A DNA stretch of 64,000 nucleotides from Rhizobium oryzihabitans (GCF_010669145.1 NZ_CP048632.1:3131346-3195345), one strand, 5' to 3'. Counted from the first letter of the stretch, positions 29,006-39,346 are shown. The notes: a model not told the origin generated them from the sequence alone. Translations and numbers: made by a program.

Positions 29006-30250
29006 ATGCTCAATTGGGAACAAATTTTCGCCACGCGCTCTTCGCGCATGAAAGCGTCCGAAATCCGCGAGTTGCTGAAGCTGCTCGAGCAGCCCGATAT
29101 CATCTCCTTTGCCGGCGGTATTCCGGACCCGGCTCTCTTCCCCGCAGAGGAGTTCCAGCAGGCTTATGCGGAAATTTTTTCGGGTTCGCAGGTCAATTCG
29201 GCGCTGCAATATTCGGTGAGCGAAGGTTACAAGCCGCTGCGCGAATGGCTGGCGGGCGAGATGGCCGAGATCGGCATCGACTGCACGGCCGACAACGTTT
29301 TCATCGTTTCGGGCTCGCAGCAGGGTCTAGATTATCTCGGCAAGCTGTTCCTGTCGCCCAGGGACACGGCGCTGGTGACATGGCCGACCTATCTCGGCGC
29401 GCTTTCCGCTTTCAACGCCTATGAGCCGAATTACGACCAGCTGAACCCCGGCGGCAACCGCACGCCCGAGGCTTACCGCGAAACTGCAGCCAAGCTCGGC
29501 GGCGCGGTGAAGTTCGCTTATCTCTCTGCCGATTTCTCAAATCCGACCGGGGAAACTGTTGATCTCGCCGGCCGCGAAAAGGTTCTGGCGCTGGCCGACG
29601 AGCTGGATATCGCCGTCATCGAAGACGCCGCCTACCAGTCGCTGCGTTATGATGGTGAAGCCGTTCCGCCGATCATGGCGCTCGACATCGCCCGCTCGGG
29701 CGGCATCGAAAACACCCGCACCATCTATTGCGGCAGCTTTTCGAAGACGCTCGCACCCGGCCTTCGCGTCGGTTACATCGTCGCGTCTGCGCCCGTTATC
29801 CGCAAGCTGGTGCTGATGAAGCAGGCCGCCGACCTGCATTCGTCGACGATCAATCAGATCGCCATCGAACGTGTCGCCTCGCGCGGCTTCGACAAACAGG
29901 TCGCCAAGATCAAGGCCGCTTACAGCGCACGGCGCGATGCGATGCTGTCGGCGCTCGACAAATACATGCCGAAGGGCACGCACTGGACCAAGCCGGAAGG
30001 TGGCATGTTCATCTGGGTCACCCTGCCGGAAGGCATGGATGGCGCCGCACTTCTGGCGAAATCCATCGCCACGGAAAAGGTCGCCTTCGTTCCCGGTCGC
30101 GCTTTCTTCGCGGATGGCTCCGGCACGAATACGTTGCGCATCAGCTTCTCCTGCGCCAACGAGGCGATGATCGAGGAAGGCATGATGCGGCTTGGCCGGT
30201 TGATCGCAACGGCACAGGCGGAAACGGGCGAGGCGCTGCCGGCGATTTGA
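29006..30250 (+). CDS. PLP-dependent aminotransferase (class I/II, 2-aminoadipate type)
   Basis: The 414-residue fold-type I enzyme shows GGIPDPALFP near residue 36, LQYSVSEGYKPLREWLA, the cofactor Asp in IEDAAYQ and the PLP lysine in CGSFSKTLAPGLRVGY. It is most like the LysN/2-aminoadipate and valine-pyruvate-type transaminases that resemble the catalytic domain of MocR regulators, but has no HTH domain. Substrate is not clear. AGAGGAAA precedes the ATG. Confidence 0.9.
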   Translation: MLNWEQIFATRSSRMKASEIRELLKLLEQPDIISFAGGIPDPALFPAEEFQQAYAEIFSGSQVNSALQYSVSEGYKPLREWLAGEMAEIGIDCTADNVFIVSGSQQGLDYLGKLFLSPRDTALVTWPTYLGALSAFNAYEPNYDQLNPGGNRTPEAYRETAAKLGGAVKFAYLSADFSNPTGETVDLAGREKVLALADELDIAVIEDAAYQSLRYDGEAVPPIMALDIARSGGIENTRTIYCGSFSKTLAPGLRVGYIVASAPVIRKLVLMKQAADLHSSTINQIAIERVASRGFDKQVAKIKAAYSARRDAMLSALDKYMPKGTHWTKPEGGMFIWVTLPEGMDGAALLAKSIATEKVAFVPGRAFFADGSGTNTLRISFSCANEAMIEEGMMRLGRLIATAQAETGEALPAI

Positions 30251-30281
30251 GGGCGGCGGCTTACGGCAGCGGTGGAGGGTG

Positions 30282-30447
30282 CGGCTTCACCCCCTCTGTC
30301 CTGCCGGGCATCTCCCCTCAAGGGGGGAGATCGACTCGCGGTTAAGGTATCGCCTATCGCAACAGTTGAAAATGAAGTGCTGTCAGCGCCTTTTGCCGAT
30401 CTCCCCTTGAGGGGAGATGCCCGGCAGGGCAGAAGGGGGGTGAGCCG
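30282..30447. repeat. Inverted-repeat element, same family as 24961-25194
   Basis: Arms of about 50 bases (30282-30331 and 30399-30447) are inverted around a 67-base centre. The arm core 'ctgccgggcatctcccc' is shared with the element at 24961, while the outer parts differ. It sits between the aminotransferase gene and the ABC operon. Confidence 0.8.
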
Positions 30448-30577
30448 CAAGCGCCAAGGTGCATTGTTACTCCTAACCGCGATGGCCCCACAGATTACAC
30501 CCCAAAAATCCTGCCTGTCACATACATGTTATGCAATCATGTTTTAGCGGTCCCACCAAACAACAGGGACTGGACCC

Positions 30578-31561
30578 ATGAAAACGCTGCTCTCCGCTTT
30601 CACCGCCATCGTATCGCTCGGCTTCATCGCCACCGCCGCCAATGCTGCCGATCTGGTGCTTTATACCAGCCAGCCAAACGAGGACGCGCAGGCGACCGTT
30701 GACGGTTTCAAGGCCGCCAATCCCGGTCTCGAGGTTGAATGGGTGCGTGACGGAACGCCGAAGATCATGGCCAAGCTGATGGCTGAGATCAATGCCGGCA
30801 ATCCGGTTGCCGACGTGCTTTTGATCGCCGATACCGTGACGCTGGAGCGCATGAAGCAGGCTGGCCAGCTTCTCGCCCACAAGTCTGCGGAAGCCAAGAA
30901 TATCGACGCCTCGCTCTACGATGCGGACGGCTTCTATTATTCCACCAAGCTCATCACAACAGGCATCATGTACAACACCGCCGCTGCGATGAAGCCGACC
31001 AGCTGGAAAGATCTGGCCAAGGCGGAAGCCAAGGGTCTCGTGACCATGCCGAGCCCGCTGACCTCTGGCGCAGCGCTGATCCACGCGCAGACGCTTGCCG
31101 CCGCAAACGGCCTCGGCTGGGATTATTACAAGCAGCTGAAGGCCAATGAAGCCATTGCCGGCGGCGGTAACGGTGCGGTTCTGAAGTCTGTCGCTTCGGG
31201 CGAAAAGGCCTATGGCGTCGTCGTCGACTATATGCCGATCCGCGAAAAGGCCAAGGGCGCACCGGTCGAGTTCGTCTTCCCGGAAGAGGGCGTTTCGGCC
31301 GTCACCGAGCCGGTTGCGATCATCAAGGGCACCAAGCACGAGGAAGCGGCGAAGAAGTTCGTCGATTACGTGCTGTCCGAAAAGGGCCAGCAGGGCTTCG
31401 TCAAGCTCGGTTACATCCCGGTTCGTGCCGATGCCGGCATGCCGGAGGGTTTCCCGGCCCGCGACAAGATCAAGGTTCTGCCGCTCAGCGCCGCTGATGC
31501 GCTGAAGAACTCCGAACAGGACCTGAAGATATTCTCCGACATCTTCGGCTCCAAGGGCTGA
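30578..31561 (+). CDS. ABC transporter substrate-binding protein (Fe3+-type)
   Basis: A 327-residue periplasmic binding protein with a signal peptide ending at ANA (about residue 23) and the start ADLVLYTSQPNEDAQATVDGF typical of the FbpA/AfuA group. It should deliver ferric iron or, as some relatives do, an organic phosphonate or small anion, to the permease encoded next. First gene of a three-gene operon, 9 bases before the permease. The substrate is not certain. Confidence 0.9.
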   Translation: MKTLLSAFTAIVSLGFIATAANAADLVLYTSQPNEDAQATVDGFKAANPGLEVEWVRDGTPKIMAKLMAEINAGNPVADVLLIADTVTLERMKQAGQLLAHKSAEAKNIDASLYDADGFYYSTKLITTGIMYNTAAAMKPTSWKDLAKAEAKGLVTMPSPLTSGAALIHAQTLAAANGLGWDYYKQLKANEAIAGGGNGAVLKSVASGEKAYGVVVDYMPIREKAKGAPVEFVFPEEGVSAVTEPVAIIKGTKHEEAAKKFVDYVLSEKGQQGFVKLGYIPVRADAGMPEGFPARDKIKVLPLSAADALKNSEQDLKIFSDIFGSKG

Positions 31562-31570
31562 TATAGCGGC

Positions 31571-33265
31571 ATGTCCCGATCAAGTGCCTATGGAAACAGC
31601 CAGCCGCGCTGGCTGTTTCCTTTTGTGGTGAGTGTTGTTTTTGCACTCAGCGCCCTGCCGCTCGGCCGGCTCGCCTATACCGGCATCCTGTCGTCACTCA
31701 ATGGCGACATATGGCGTCTGCTCGCCGATCCGGCCCTTTGGGATGCGGCGCTGAACACGCTGTCCACCTCGTTTTTAGGCATGCTGATTTCGCTGGCGAT
31801 CGGCGGCGCCTTCGCGCTTGCGCTAACGCTTTGCGACATACGCGGCAAGTCGATCCTGAGCTTCCTGTTCATGCTGCCGATGATGATCCCGCCGCAGGTG
31901 ACGGCGCTGTCGTGGATCGGCATGACCGGTCCCTCGAGCACGCTGTTGAAGGCCATCGGCCTTGCGCCGCCGATGGGATCGCCGCAGCCGCTTTATTCCA
32001 TTGCGGGCATCGCGCTTTTGCTCGGCGTGCAGCATGCGCCCCTTGTCTATCTGTCGCTGCGCGCCGGTCTGCTTGCTTTGCCGCAGGACGGCATCGAGGC
32101 CGCCAAGCTTTCCGGTGCCTCGCCACGCCGCGTGCTGTTCGATATCATCCTGCCGCTCTCCACGCCGGGATTGATCGCGGGCGCGGCGATCTCCTTCGTG
32201 TCCAATGTCGGCAATTTCGGCATTCCGGCAATCCTTGGCATTCCCGCCTCCATCTTTACCCTGCCGACGCTGATCTACAGCCGCTTTGCCAGTTTCGGGG
32301 CGAGCACCTTCGGCGATATCGCCATTCTCTCGACGATGATCGCCATCATCTCCGTGGCCGGGCTGGCACTTCAGGAGCGGGCGATGAAGGGCAGGGACTA
32401 TCGGATCATCGGTCTTTCCGGCAAGGCTGCGACCTTTGGGCTGTCGCGCTGGCGGCCGGTTACGGAACTTGTGCTCTGGCTCGTCCTGTTCTTCATGCTG
32501 GTCGCACCGCTCGCCGCGCTGGTGGCAAGTTCGCTCGCCCCCGCCTATGGCGTGCCGCTTAGCCTCAAGACCGCGACGATGCATGCCTATGAGGAGCTGC
32601 TCTACCGGCAGAGCGTGACCCGCACCGCCTTCCGCAACTCGCTGTTTCTGGCAACAGCCACATCCCTCTGCCTGCTGGCGGTGACGGTGCTGACGGCCTA
32701 TTTCCTGGTGCGCGGCAAGAGTCGTTTCATGTTCCTGCTGTCGGCGCTGGTGGATATTCCCTATGCACTGCCGGGCGTGGTGATTTCCGTGTCCTATGTG
32801 CTGCTTTTCGCAGCCCCCATCCCGCTGCTCGGCGTCACGCTTTACGGCACGATCTGGATCATCCTGCTCGCCTATTTCTCCTCCTTCTTCGCCGTCAGCC
32901 TCAAGCCGATGGTCAGCGCATTCCTGCAATTCGACCCGTCGCTGGAAGAGGCGGCAAGGCTCTCCGGCGCCGGGTTCTGGCGGCGGCTCAAGGACATCAT
33001 CCTGCCGCTGGTCGGGCCTGCCGCGGGCGCCTCCGTCATCCTCGTTTTCCTGATCGCCTGCAACGAACTGACGGTTTCGGCGCTCCTTTGGTCCGCCGGC
33101 ACGCAGACGCTCGGTGTGCTCATCTATAACCTCGATGACAGCGGCAGCTTCGATCTTGCCTCCGCACTTTCTGTGCTGGTCGTCATCATGGTGATTTTCC
33201 TCATGGCTCTGCTCGAAATTCTGGGGCGCTATCTGCCGAAAGGAGTGGTCCCTTGGCGAAACTGA
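31571..33265 (+). CDS. ABC transporter permease (FbpB-type, two fused halves)
   Basis: The 564-residue protein has about 12 membrane segments in two homologous halves, each with an EAA loop (GIEAAKLSGASPRRVLFDIILP near residue 175; LEEAARLSGAGFWRRLKDIILP near 465). This fused arrangement is characteristic of iron(III)-type permeases. Its 3' end overlaps the ATPase gene by 13 bases. Confidence 0.92.
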   Translation: MSRSSAYGNSQPRWLFPFVVSVVFALSALPLGRLAYTGILSSLNGDIWRLLADPALWDAALNTLSTSFLGMLISLAIGGAFALALTLCDIRGKSILSFLFMLPMMIPPQVTALSWIGMTGPSSTLLKAIGLAPPMGSPQPLYSIAGIALLLGVQHAPLVYLSLRAGLLALPQDGIEAAKLSGASPRRVLFDIILPLSTPGLIAGAAISFVSNVGNFGIPAILGIPASIFTLPTLIYSRFASFGASTFGDIAILSTMIAIISVAGLALQERAMKGRDYRIIGLSGKAATFGLSRWRPVTELVLWLVLFFMLVAPLAALVASSLAPAYGVPLSLKTATMHAYEELLYRQSVTRTAFRNSLFLATATSLCLLAVTVLTAYFLVRGKSRFMFLLSALVDIPYALPGVVISVSYVLLFAAPIPLLGVTLYGTIWIILLAYFSSFFAVSLKPMVSAFLQFDPSLEEAARLSGAGFWRRLKDIILPLVGPAAGASVILVFLIACNELTVSALLWSAGTQTLGVLIYNLDDSGSFDLASALSVLVVIMVIFLMALLEILGRYLPKGVVPWRN

Positions 33266-34281
33266 TCCTCAACCGTCTGACGAAAAGCTTTGGAGCCGGT
33301 TCGAAACCCGCCGTCGATGACGTGTCACTCATCGTGCGCGAGGGCGGTTTCCTCGCCTTGCTCGGGCCTTCCGGCTGCGGCAAGACGACGGTGCTGCGCA
33401 TGATCGCCGGTTTCGAGCAACCGACTGATGGCTCCATCCTGCTCGGCGAGCGGGTGCTGGCGGATGCTGGAAACATGGTGCCGCCGGAGCGGCGCAACAT
33501 GGCGATGGTGTTCCAGTCCTATGCGCTGTGGCCGCATATGTCGGTCGCCGACAATGCCGGTTATCCCCTGAAAGTGCGCGGCATTTCGGGAGAGAAATAT
33601 CGCGAGAAGGTGCGTCAGGCGCTGGCAGCCGTGCGCCTTGAAAGTTTCGCGGACCGCCGTCCAGCGGAACTTTCCGGCGGCCAGCGGCAGCGTGTGGCGC
33701 TGGCCCGCTGCCTCGTTACCGAACCTGATGTGGTGCTGCTCGATGAGCCGCTCGCCAATCTCGACCGGCATCTGCGGCAGGAGATGGAAGAGACGTTTCG
33801 CGAGTTCCACATCCGCTCCGGCGCAACGATGATCTATGTCACCCACGATCAGGCCGAAGCCATGGCGCTGGCGACTGATGTCGCCGTCATGTCGCAGGGT
33901 AAGCTGTTGCAGGTCGCGCCGCCGGCGGAGCTTTATGCGCGGCCGGAGGGCCGGCTCGTCGGCTCGCTGGTGGGGCAGGGGTCAATCCTCACCGTGCCGG
34001 TGCCGGAAGGCACCTTTCGGGATCTCGACTGGGCGACACTTCGGGCGGCTATGGAAAGCGGCCGGCAATTGCCGCAGGCTGACATTCTCGTGCGGCCGCA
34101 GGATGTGGTGCGGGATGCGGAGGGCATCACCTGCACCGTCACCTCGGTTCTCTATGAGGGCGAGCGTTATGCCCTGCGTCTCGACTTGCCGGACGGGCAG
34201 GTGCTTCGGGCGTATTCGCGGGAAGCTGTTGCAATAGGTGATCGTCTGTCGGTCGCCATTCGTGCGGCGTGGCGGCTTTAG
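33253..34281 (+). CDS. ABC transporter ATP-binding protein
   Basis: The 342-residue ATPase has Walker A GPSGCGKTTVLRM, signature LSGGQRQRVALARC, Walker B VVLLDEPLANLD and the switch His in YVTHDQAEAMAL, then a C-terminal TOBE-like domain. It powers the permease encoded upstream. The start is TTG at 33253 within the permease 3' end, with AAAGGAGTGG upstream; this start restores the usual MAKLILNRLTKSF N-terminus. Confidence 0.93.
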   Translation: MAKLILNRLTKSFGAGSKPAVDDVSLIVREGGFLALLGPSGCGKTTVLRMIAGFEQPTDGSILLGERVLADAGNMVPPERRNMAMVFQSYALWPHMSVADNAGYPLKVRGISGEKYREKVRQALAAVRLESFADRRPAELSGGQRQRVALARCLVTEPDVVLLDEPLANLDRHLRQEMEETFREFHIRSGATMIYVTHDQAEAMALATDVAVMSQGKLLQVAPPAELYARPEGRLVGSLVGQGSILTVPVPEGTFRDLDWATLRAAMESGRQLPQADILVRPQDVVRDAEGITCTVTSVLYEGERYALRLDLPDGQVLRAYSREAVAIGDRLSVAIRAAWRL

Positions 34282-34297
34282 GGTGAAAAGGGTTACT

Positions 34298-34416
34298 CCC
34301 TCATCCCTGTGCCTGTCACAGGGATCCATTCAGCCCAAGTCCTTGGGCTGAATGGACTCTTCTCGCCGCGCGGACGCGCGTCGGCTGGATTCCTGTGACA
34401 AGCACAGGAATGAGGG
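34298..34416. repeat. Intergenic palindromic mosaic repeat, copy 2
   Basis: Outer arms (34298-34324 and 34391-34416) are inverted around a core. The core (34331-34389) is the reverse complement of 22689-22747 with four mismatches. The outer arms are not shared with copy 1, so only the core is common. Confidence 0.8.
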
Positions 34417-34546
34417 TGGAGTATGCTTCAGCGTGCGGAGTCCTACGGTCCATTGTGGTTAATCTGATCGAACGCGATTTGCCTCAGGCTACTGGCGAGG
34501 TGGAACGGGAGCGGTTAAGCTTTCCTTGCAGCAATAGGATTGATTC

Positions 34547-35656
34547 ATGTCGCTTCGGCTCGCCACCTTCAATATCGAAAATCTCCTCACCCGCTTTGAT
34601 TTTACCGGCTTTCGCAACCAGACGCGGCGCGACAGGGCGATCCAGCTTTTCGATATCAGGGACGAGGCGACCTATCAGGCGTTGGAAAGCGCGCGGACAG
34701 TCTCTTCCACCGACGATACGCGCCAGCTTTCGGCGCTCGCCATCGCGGATGCGGATGCCGATATTCTCTGCCTGCAGGAAGTCGACAACATGGCCGCCCT
34801 GCAGGCTTTCGAATATGGCTATCTCTACCGGATGGTCGGCAACGGCTACCTCCAGAAATATCTGGTCGAAGGCAATGACAGCCGCGGCATCGATGTCGCC
34901 GTCGTCATGCGCGAGGAGACGCGTGACGGAGACAAGATCGAGGTCATCGACATCAAGAGCCATGCCGCGCTGACCTACCGCAATCTCGATCTCTTCAACC
35001 CGGCGCTGGCGACAACCAACCAGATCGACGACAAGATTTTCAAACGGGATTGCCTGGAAATCGATCTGAGGATCGGCGGCAAGCCGCTGACGCTCTACGT
35101 GACGCATTTCAAATCCATGACCAATTCCCGCGATCCGGTCGATGCCCGGCTCGCCACCATGCCGGTCCGCGAGGCGGAGGCCATGGCCGTTCGCCGCATC
35201 ATTGAAAACCGCTGGGGTGCGGGCAATGCCCGCAACAAGAATTTCGCCATCTGCGGCGACATGAATGATTGTCAGGAACGCATCGCGATTTCCGGCGACC
35301 GGCGCAACGGTTACAGCTTTACGCCCGTCGAGGAGGCGAGAAGCGCGCTTGATATCTTCACGGCTGATGAGTTTGTGATCAATCCGATGTCGCGCCGCGA
35401 CGTCATGGATCGCTGGACGCTGTATCATTCGCGGGGCCCGCAGGAGCAGCACCTGTGCCAGCTAGACTATATCTGGCTTTCCCCGCATCTTGCGCAGATC
35501 AATGCGAGGAGGGTTCCCGAAATCATCCGCGCCGGCCAGCCTTACCGTACGGTTTTTCCGCCGGGGCAGGAGGTGGAGCGTTATCCGCGCACCGGATGGG
35601 ACCGTCCCAAGGCCTCGGACCATTGCCCTGTCGTCATGACGCTGGATCTGATCTGA
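34547..35656 (+). CDS. EEP-family nuclease/phosphatase, copy 2
   Basis: This 369-residue member of the endonuclease/exonuclease/phosphatase superfamily has LATFNIENLLTRFDF, LCLQEVDN (catalytic Glu), YVTHFKSM, ICGDMNDCQ and the terminal SDHCPVVMTLD. It is a distant relative of 27143-28174 but not a close duplicate. No signal peptide is apparent. It ends 18 bases from the convergent diguanylate cyclase. Confidence 0.88.
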   Translation: MSLRLATFNIENLLTRFDFTGFRNQTRRDRAIQLFDIRDEATYQALESARTVSSTDDTRQLSALAIADADADILCLQEVDNMAALQAFEYGYLYRMVGNGYLQKYLVEGNDSRGIDVAVVMREETRDGDKIEVIDIKSHAALTYRNLDLFNPALATTNQIDDKIFKRDCLEIDLRIGGKPLTLYVTHFKSMTNSRDPVDARLATMPVREAEAMAVRRIIENRWGAGNARNKNFAICGDMNDCQERIAISGDRRNGYSFTPVEEARSALDIFTADEFVINPMSRRDVMDRWTLYHSRGPQEQHLCQLDYIWLSPHLAQINARRVPEIIRAGQPYRTVFPPGQEVERYPRTGWDRPKASDHCPVVMTLDLI

Positions 35657-35674
35657 TCTGTCACTACAGACTGA

Positions 35675-37414
35675 CTAGCCGTTGGCGACCTTCGGAAAGT
35701 AGGTTGCCCAGACCCTGTTGCGGCCCGCACGCTTGGCCTCGTATAGCCGGTCGTCCGCAATCGCGATCAGCTCGTCCCAGCTGTTGATCGTGCGCGCTTC
35801 CTGCCAGACCACGCCGAAACTCGCCGTCAGCGACAGCCCGCTTTGTTCATCGATGATCTGCGCTTCGATCAGGCGGCGCAGGCGATCTGCCGTGGCCGTG
35901 GCCGTGGCATGGCTGACATCCTGCAGCACGACCACAAATTCCTCGCCGCCATAGCGGGCCAGAATATCGTGCTTGCGCAATGCGCTCCTCAGGAGCCCGG
36001 CGGTTTTTTGCAGGGCGAGGTCACCCATGGCGTGGCCATAGCGGTCGTTGATCGATTTGAAATGATCGATGTCGACAATCATTACGCCCAGTGCCTGAAG
36101 CTGGTCCTCGCCGGTCAATATTGTGCGAACGGCTTTTTCCAGCGCGCGGCGATTGAAGACGCCGGTCAGCGCATCGGTTTCGGAAAGCGTGCGCAACTGT
36201 TCGGCCAGCGCGCGCTGCTGGTTCTCCATTTCCCCCTTCTGGCGAAGCTGTTCGCGCAGGAAATCGAGTTCCTGGAACATCTTCTTCACTTCCGGGGCGA
36301 CCCTGTCCTGACAGAGAGCCTCTGAAAGATCGCCCGCGGCGATCGCGGCGATCTGCGTTCTGACGGATTGCATGGGCTGGAACAGCGCCGTCCTGTAGAC
36401 CGACGCCAGCCGCAGCAGGACAAGAACAGCGATGCTGGCGATAAGGAGCGAAACCCCGCCATAGATCAGCGCCTCCTGCTTCTTTCTCTCCATTTTGGCC
36501 CGGGTTTCCGCGAGAATGAGGTCGCGCAGCGTATCTGAGGTCCGCATGCCGAGAATATAGTTTTCGGAGAATCCGCGAACGCTGGGGCGGGCGGACGGCA
36601 TGACGATCGCAATCGTGTTCTGCGCATAGCGAAGCGCCTGGCCGAAATAATAGGTCTCAAAATCGCGAAACGCCTTGTCCAGGCGCGGTGTCGACAAATA
36701 AGCGGCGGTATAATTCCACAGCGACGATTTGAGCAGCATGAGGCTCTGCATCTCGGTGTCGAACTTTGCGCGATAGCTTAGCTGGTCCTGTCTGTTCGCC
36801 TGCAGGCTCATGACCACGTAGGAGCCGAGGCGGCCGATCCTGTCACGCATCACACCGGCTGTACCCGTCATCGCAATGTCGATCGCGACATCCGGCGTCT
36901 TCATGATGATGGACCGTGCAGCCCTGCCGCGAAGCAGATTGATGCTATCCGCCGCCTTGAACATCGATTTAATGGCATTGGCCATGGCACTTTGACTGCG
37001 CGCGGCGGGCGGAAGCGCTGCAACCTGATCCACCGCCTCTCGCGATTGCGCCAGTTTTCGGCGGGTGTCGGCAACGGCTTTTGCAAGTTCAGGCTGAGTC
37101 GCGATCTCCACGGCGAAAGAGGCTTCCAATTGAGACAACTTGTCGTCCGTTGCCTTGCGCGCCGCCGCAAGACCCTCGACCAGCTTAACATCCGCAGAGG
37201 TTGCTCCCATCAGATTGTTGGCGGGGCCGCGCTCGGCTGACACCAGCCATGCGGATTGGAGAGCGGTTTCGAAGCGGGTGAGCTGCTCGGAATTGTTGCG
37301 ATAGCGCAGGTAGTTGGAGACGCTCGGCAGCGCGGCAAGGGTGGCCAGCAGGATAGAACTCACGGCGATGATGATCGTGCCTGTCAGCTGTATTTTCTGT
37401 ATGCTCGCGCGCAT
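35675..37414 (-). CDS. Membrane diguanylate cyclase
   Basis: The 579-residue protein has two membrane helices (about 9-30 and 318-340) enclosing a roughly 280-residue periplasmic sensor that I do not recognise. A HAMP domain follows (FQPMQSVRTQIAAIAAGDLSEAL), then a coiled coil and a GGDEF domain. The active site GGEEF is intact and is preceded five residues earlier by RKHD, an RxxD inhibitory site. It should make cyclic di-GMP from GTP under product inhibition. It has no EAL domain. Confidence 0.93.
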   Translation of the reverse strand: MRASIQKIQLTGTIIIAVSSILLATLAALPSVSNYLRYRNNSEQLTRFETALQSAWLVSAERGPANNLMGATSADVKLVEGLAAARKATDDKLSQLEASFAVEIATQPELAKAVADTRRKLAQSREAVDQVAALPPAARSQSAMANAIKSMFKAADSINLLRGRAARSIIMKTPDVAIDIAMTGTAGVMRDRIGRLGSYVVMSLQANRQDQLSYRAKFDTEMQSLMLLKSSLWNYTAAYLSTPRLDKAFRDFETYYFGQALRYAQNTIAIVMPSARPSVRGFSENYILGMRTSDTLRDLILAETRAKMERKKQEALIYGGVSLLIASIAVLVLLRLASVYRTALFQPMQSVRTQIAAIAAGDLSEALCQDRVAPEVKKMFQELDFLREQLRQKGEMENQQRALAEQLRTLSETDALTGVFNRRALEKAVRTILTGEDQLQALGVMIVDIDHFKSINDRYGHAMGDLALQKTAGLLRSALRKHDILARYGGEEFVVVLQDVSHATATATADRLRRLIEAQIIDEQSGLSLTASFGVVWQEARTINSWDELIAIADDRLYEAKRAGRNRVWATYFPKVANG

Positions 37415-37625
37415 CTGATGCGTTATTCCTGCTGGAATGGTTATGGTTTATCGCAATCTTAGCCGCCGCACGTAAATACTTCGCTTATTTTACAGGGTTT
37501 TCGCCACGATTGCTTCCATGTCGGCCAGCGTCCGACACGGTGTGGAAAACACCTCCAACGAGGGTGTGCGGAGAATTTTCGCTTTACACCAACTCAGAAT
37601 CTGATAGTTGGCAAGGCACTGGCTT

Positions 37626-37701
<76 letters not shown>

Positions 37702-37784
37702 GTATTTCTTTTATTTTTCAATACTTTACGTGATTTCTCAAAAACTTGCATTTTACAGCATGTCGCGCATTTTACGTTTTGTTG

Positions 37785-38815
37785 CTAGCGTGTTCCCTTG
37801 CTGATGGCGTCGATGACTTCCTGTCCGGCCAAATAATGACGCCGAATAATTCCCTCCGCTTCCTCCCGAGAGTGCCCGGAAATCTCAGCGATCAGCTGAA
37901 CCTTGTCTTCATGTGATCTGTCCAGATGCGCATAGGCGTAGGTGATGGCGGTGCCTCGCAGATCGTGAAACGTCACCCCCTTGATGCTCAGTCGCGCCAT
38001 TTCCTTGCGCCATGAAGACTTGAACCCGCTCGGTGTCCAGTTCTGGCCGAAAGAGTTCACCAAGACGCGCTGTCGGCTGGTTTCCTTTGCGTCCTGCAAT
38101 ATTGGCAGGATTGCCGGCGCTGCGGTTATGCGCACGCGCGCGCCTGTCTTCCCCTGTTTAATCGATACTCTTTGACCGTCGAAGGCGATCATCGGCATTG
38201 AAAGTATGTCGGCCTGCCTCTGCATGGTCCAAAGGGCGATACACGCCACGTTCCTGATGTGTGGAGCGGCCTTCGTAAGAACGGTGTTGATCTGGTCCAT
38301 CGTCCACACGGAATCCCTTCTGGTGCCTTCGTGAAGATGCTCCACGCGCTCCAGTGGATTGCGAAGGATGGTTTCATTGTCCTTTGCCCATGCGAAGACA
38401 CGCGCCAAAAGCCCCATATGCATGTCAGCAGAGCGGGGGCGTCCTTCATCGTGTCTCGCCACTCGAGGAATATCTTTCGGCTTCCTCGGGCTTCTATGGC
38501 TGAAATGGGGAATTTCTCGAATTCGGTCTTGATGGCGCCGAACATCCGCTCGTAGTCTTTGCGGGTGGTTGTCGCGAGCGACTTGTATTTTGCGGTTCCG
38601 CGGAATTCCTCGATCAGAGAGCTAATCGTTCCCTGCACCGTGAAGGTGGGCCGATCTCGCGTGAGGCGAACGAACTCATGCGTGAAAGCCTTTGTGCCAG
38701 GCTTAGACATGATGCGCGGCGCTCCCTTGCCGCGCCACGCATAGTAGTAGGTTACTGTGCTGCCGTCGGCCAGTCTGGCTTTGACCTCATGCACGCCCAC
38801 TAGCTTTCCTTCCAT
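37785..38815 (-). pseudogene. int: Tyrosine integrase, split by a one-base frameshift
   Basis: Two frames make one phage integrase of about 343 residues. The first (ATG 38815) gives the arm-binding and core-binding part to ...FLEWRDTMKD. The catalytic part continues in the next frame as RPRSADMHMG and carries the Arg in MQRQADIL, HDLRGT, SGHSREEAEG and the nucleophile Tyr in IIRRHYLAG. The switch is at 38435-38442 by a C/G run; one more base restores it. If the lesion is real, this prophage could not excise without help. Confidence 0.88.
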
Positions 38816-38993
38816 CCTGCCAATCCCTCAAAGCTTTTTCTGCGGTATCATCTTCTTTTTTCGTTGCCGCAAAGCTCTTCGGGGCGAACTCGATTTCACC
38901 CGATGGGTGCATGACAACCCGGACGTTGTGCATCGCTGCGGCCGATGCAGCATCCGCGATTTCCGATTTGGTGTAAGTGCGTGCTCTACTCAT
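38787..38993 (-). CDS. Small phage protein upstream of integrase, 68 aa
   Basis: A 68-residue basic protein starting MSRARTYTKSEIADAASAAA. Small proteins with this N-terminus are common just upstream of rhizobial phage integrases. An excisionase-like role is possible by position, but no HTH of the Xis type is clear. It overlaps the integrase start by 29 bases. Confidence 0.6.
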   Translation of the reverse strand: MSRARTYTKSEIADAASAAAMHNVRVVMHPSGEIEFAPKSFAATKKEDDTAEKALRDWQDGRKASGRA

Positions 38994-39346
38994 GGGCCGC
39001 TATCCACATTGTTTCCACAGGGCGACCCCCCGCTCCTTTCAAGCGCCGCTCTGCACCCCTGCATGAGATGGTGTCGGGATTTCTTTTCCCAATCGGCAAG
39101 GTCGGTCTGGTATTGCTCTTCGACCCAGAGGCGAACGGTTCCGCTTCTCGTGGCAATCGGGGTATGGGGGCGGTCGATGTTGTGGCGCTCCACATATTCA
39201 TCGAATTTACCGCTCTCCAGCCATTCGTCGGGAACCTTGGAGGCTTTCAGCGCGGCCTCTCTGCGGTCCATGGCGTCCATCTGGCGGGCGCGGACGCACA
39301 AGTCCAATCCTTCGGCAAGAAGCTCTCGGCATGTATCGCAGCCCAT
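38990..39346 (-). CDS. Hypothetical phage protein, 118 aa
   Basis: Not recognised. It starts MGCDTCRELLAEGLDLCVRARQMDAMDRREAAL and is largely helical and charged, with no membrane segment. Its ends overlap neighbours by 4 bases (ATGA) and 1 base, as expected for a translated gene in a tightly packed operon. Confidence 0.65.
   Translation of the reverse strand: MGCDTCRELLAEGLDLCVRARQMDAMDRREAALKASKVPDEWLESGKFDEYVERHNIDRPHTPIATRSGTVRLWVEEQYQTDLADWEKKSRHHLMQGCRAALERSGGSPCGNNVDSGP

Noticed and set aside
30541..30577. Riboswitch or iron-box before the ABC operon
   Set aside because: No recognisable Irr/RirA/Fur-type box or aptamer could be seen in the short leader; not called.
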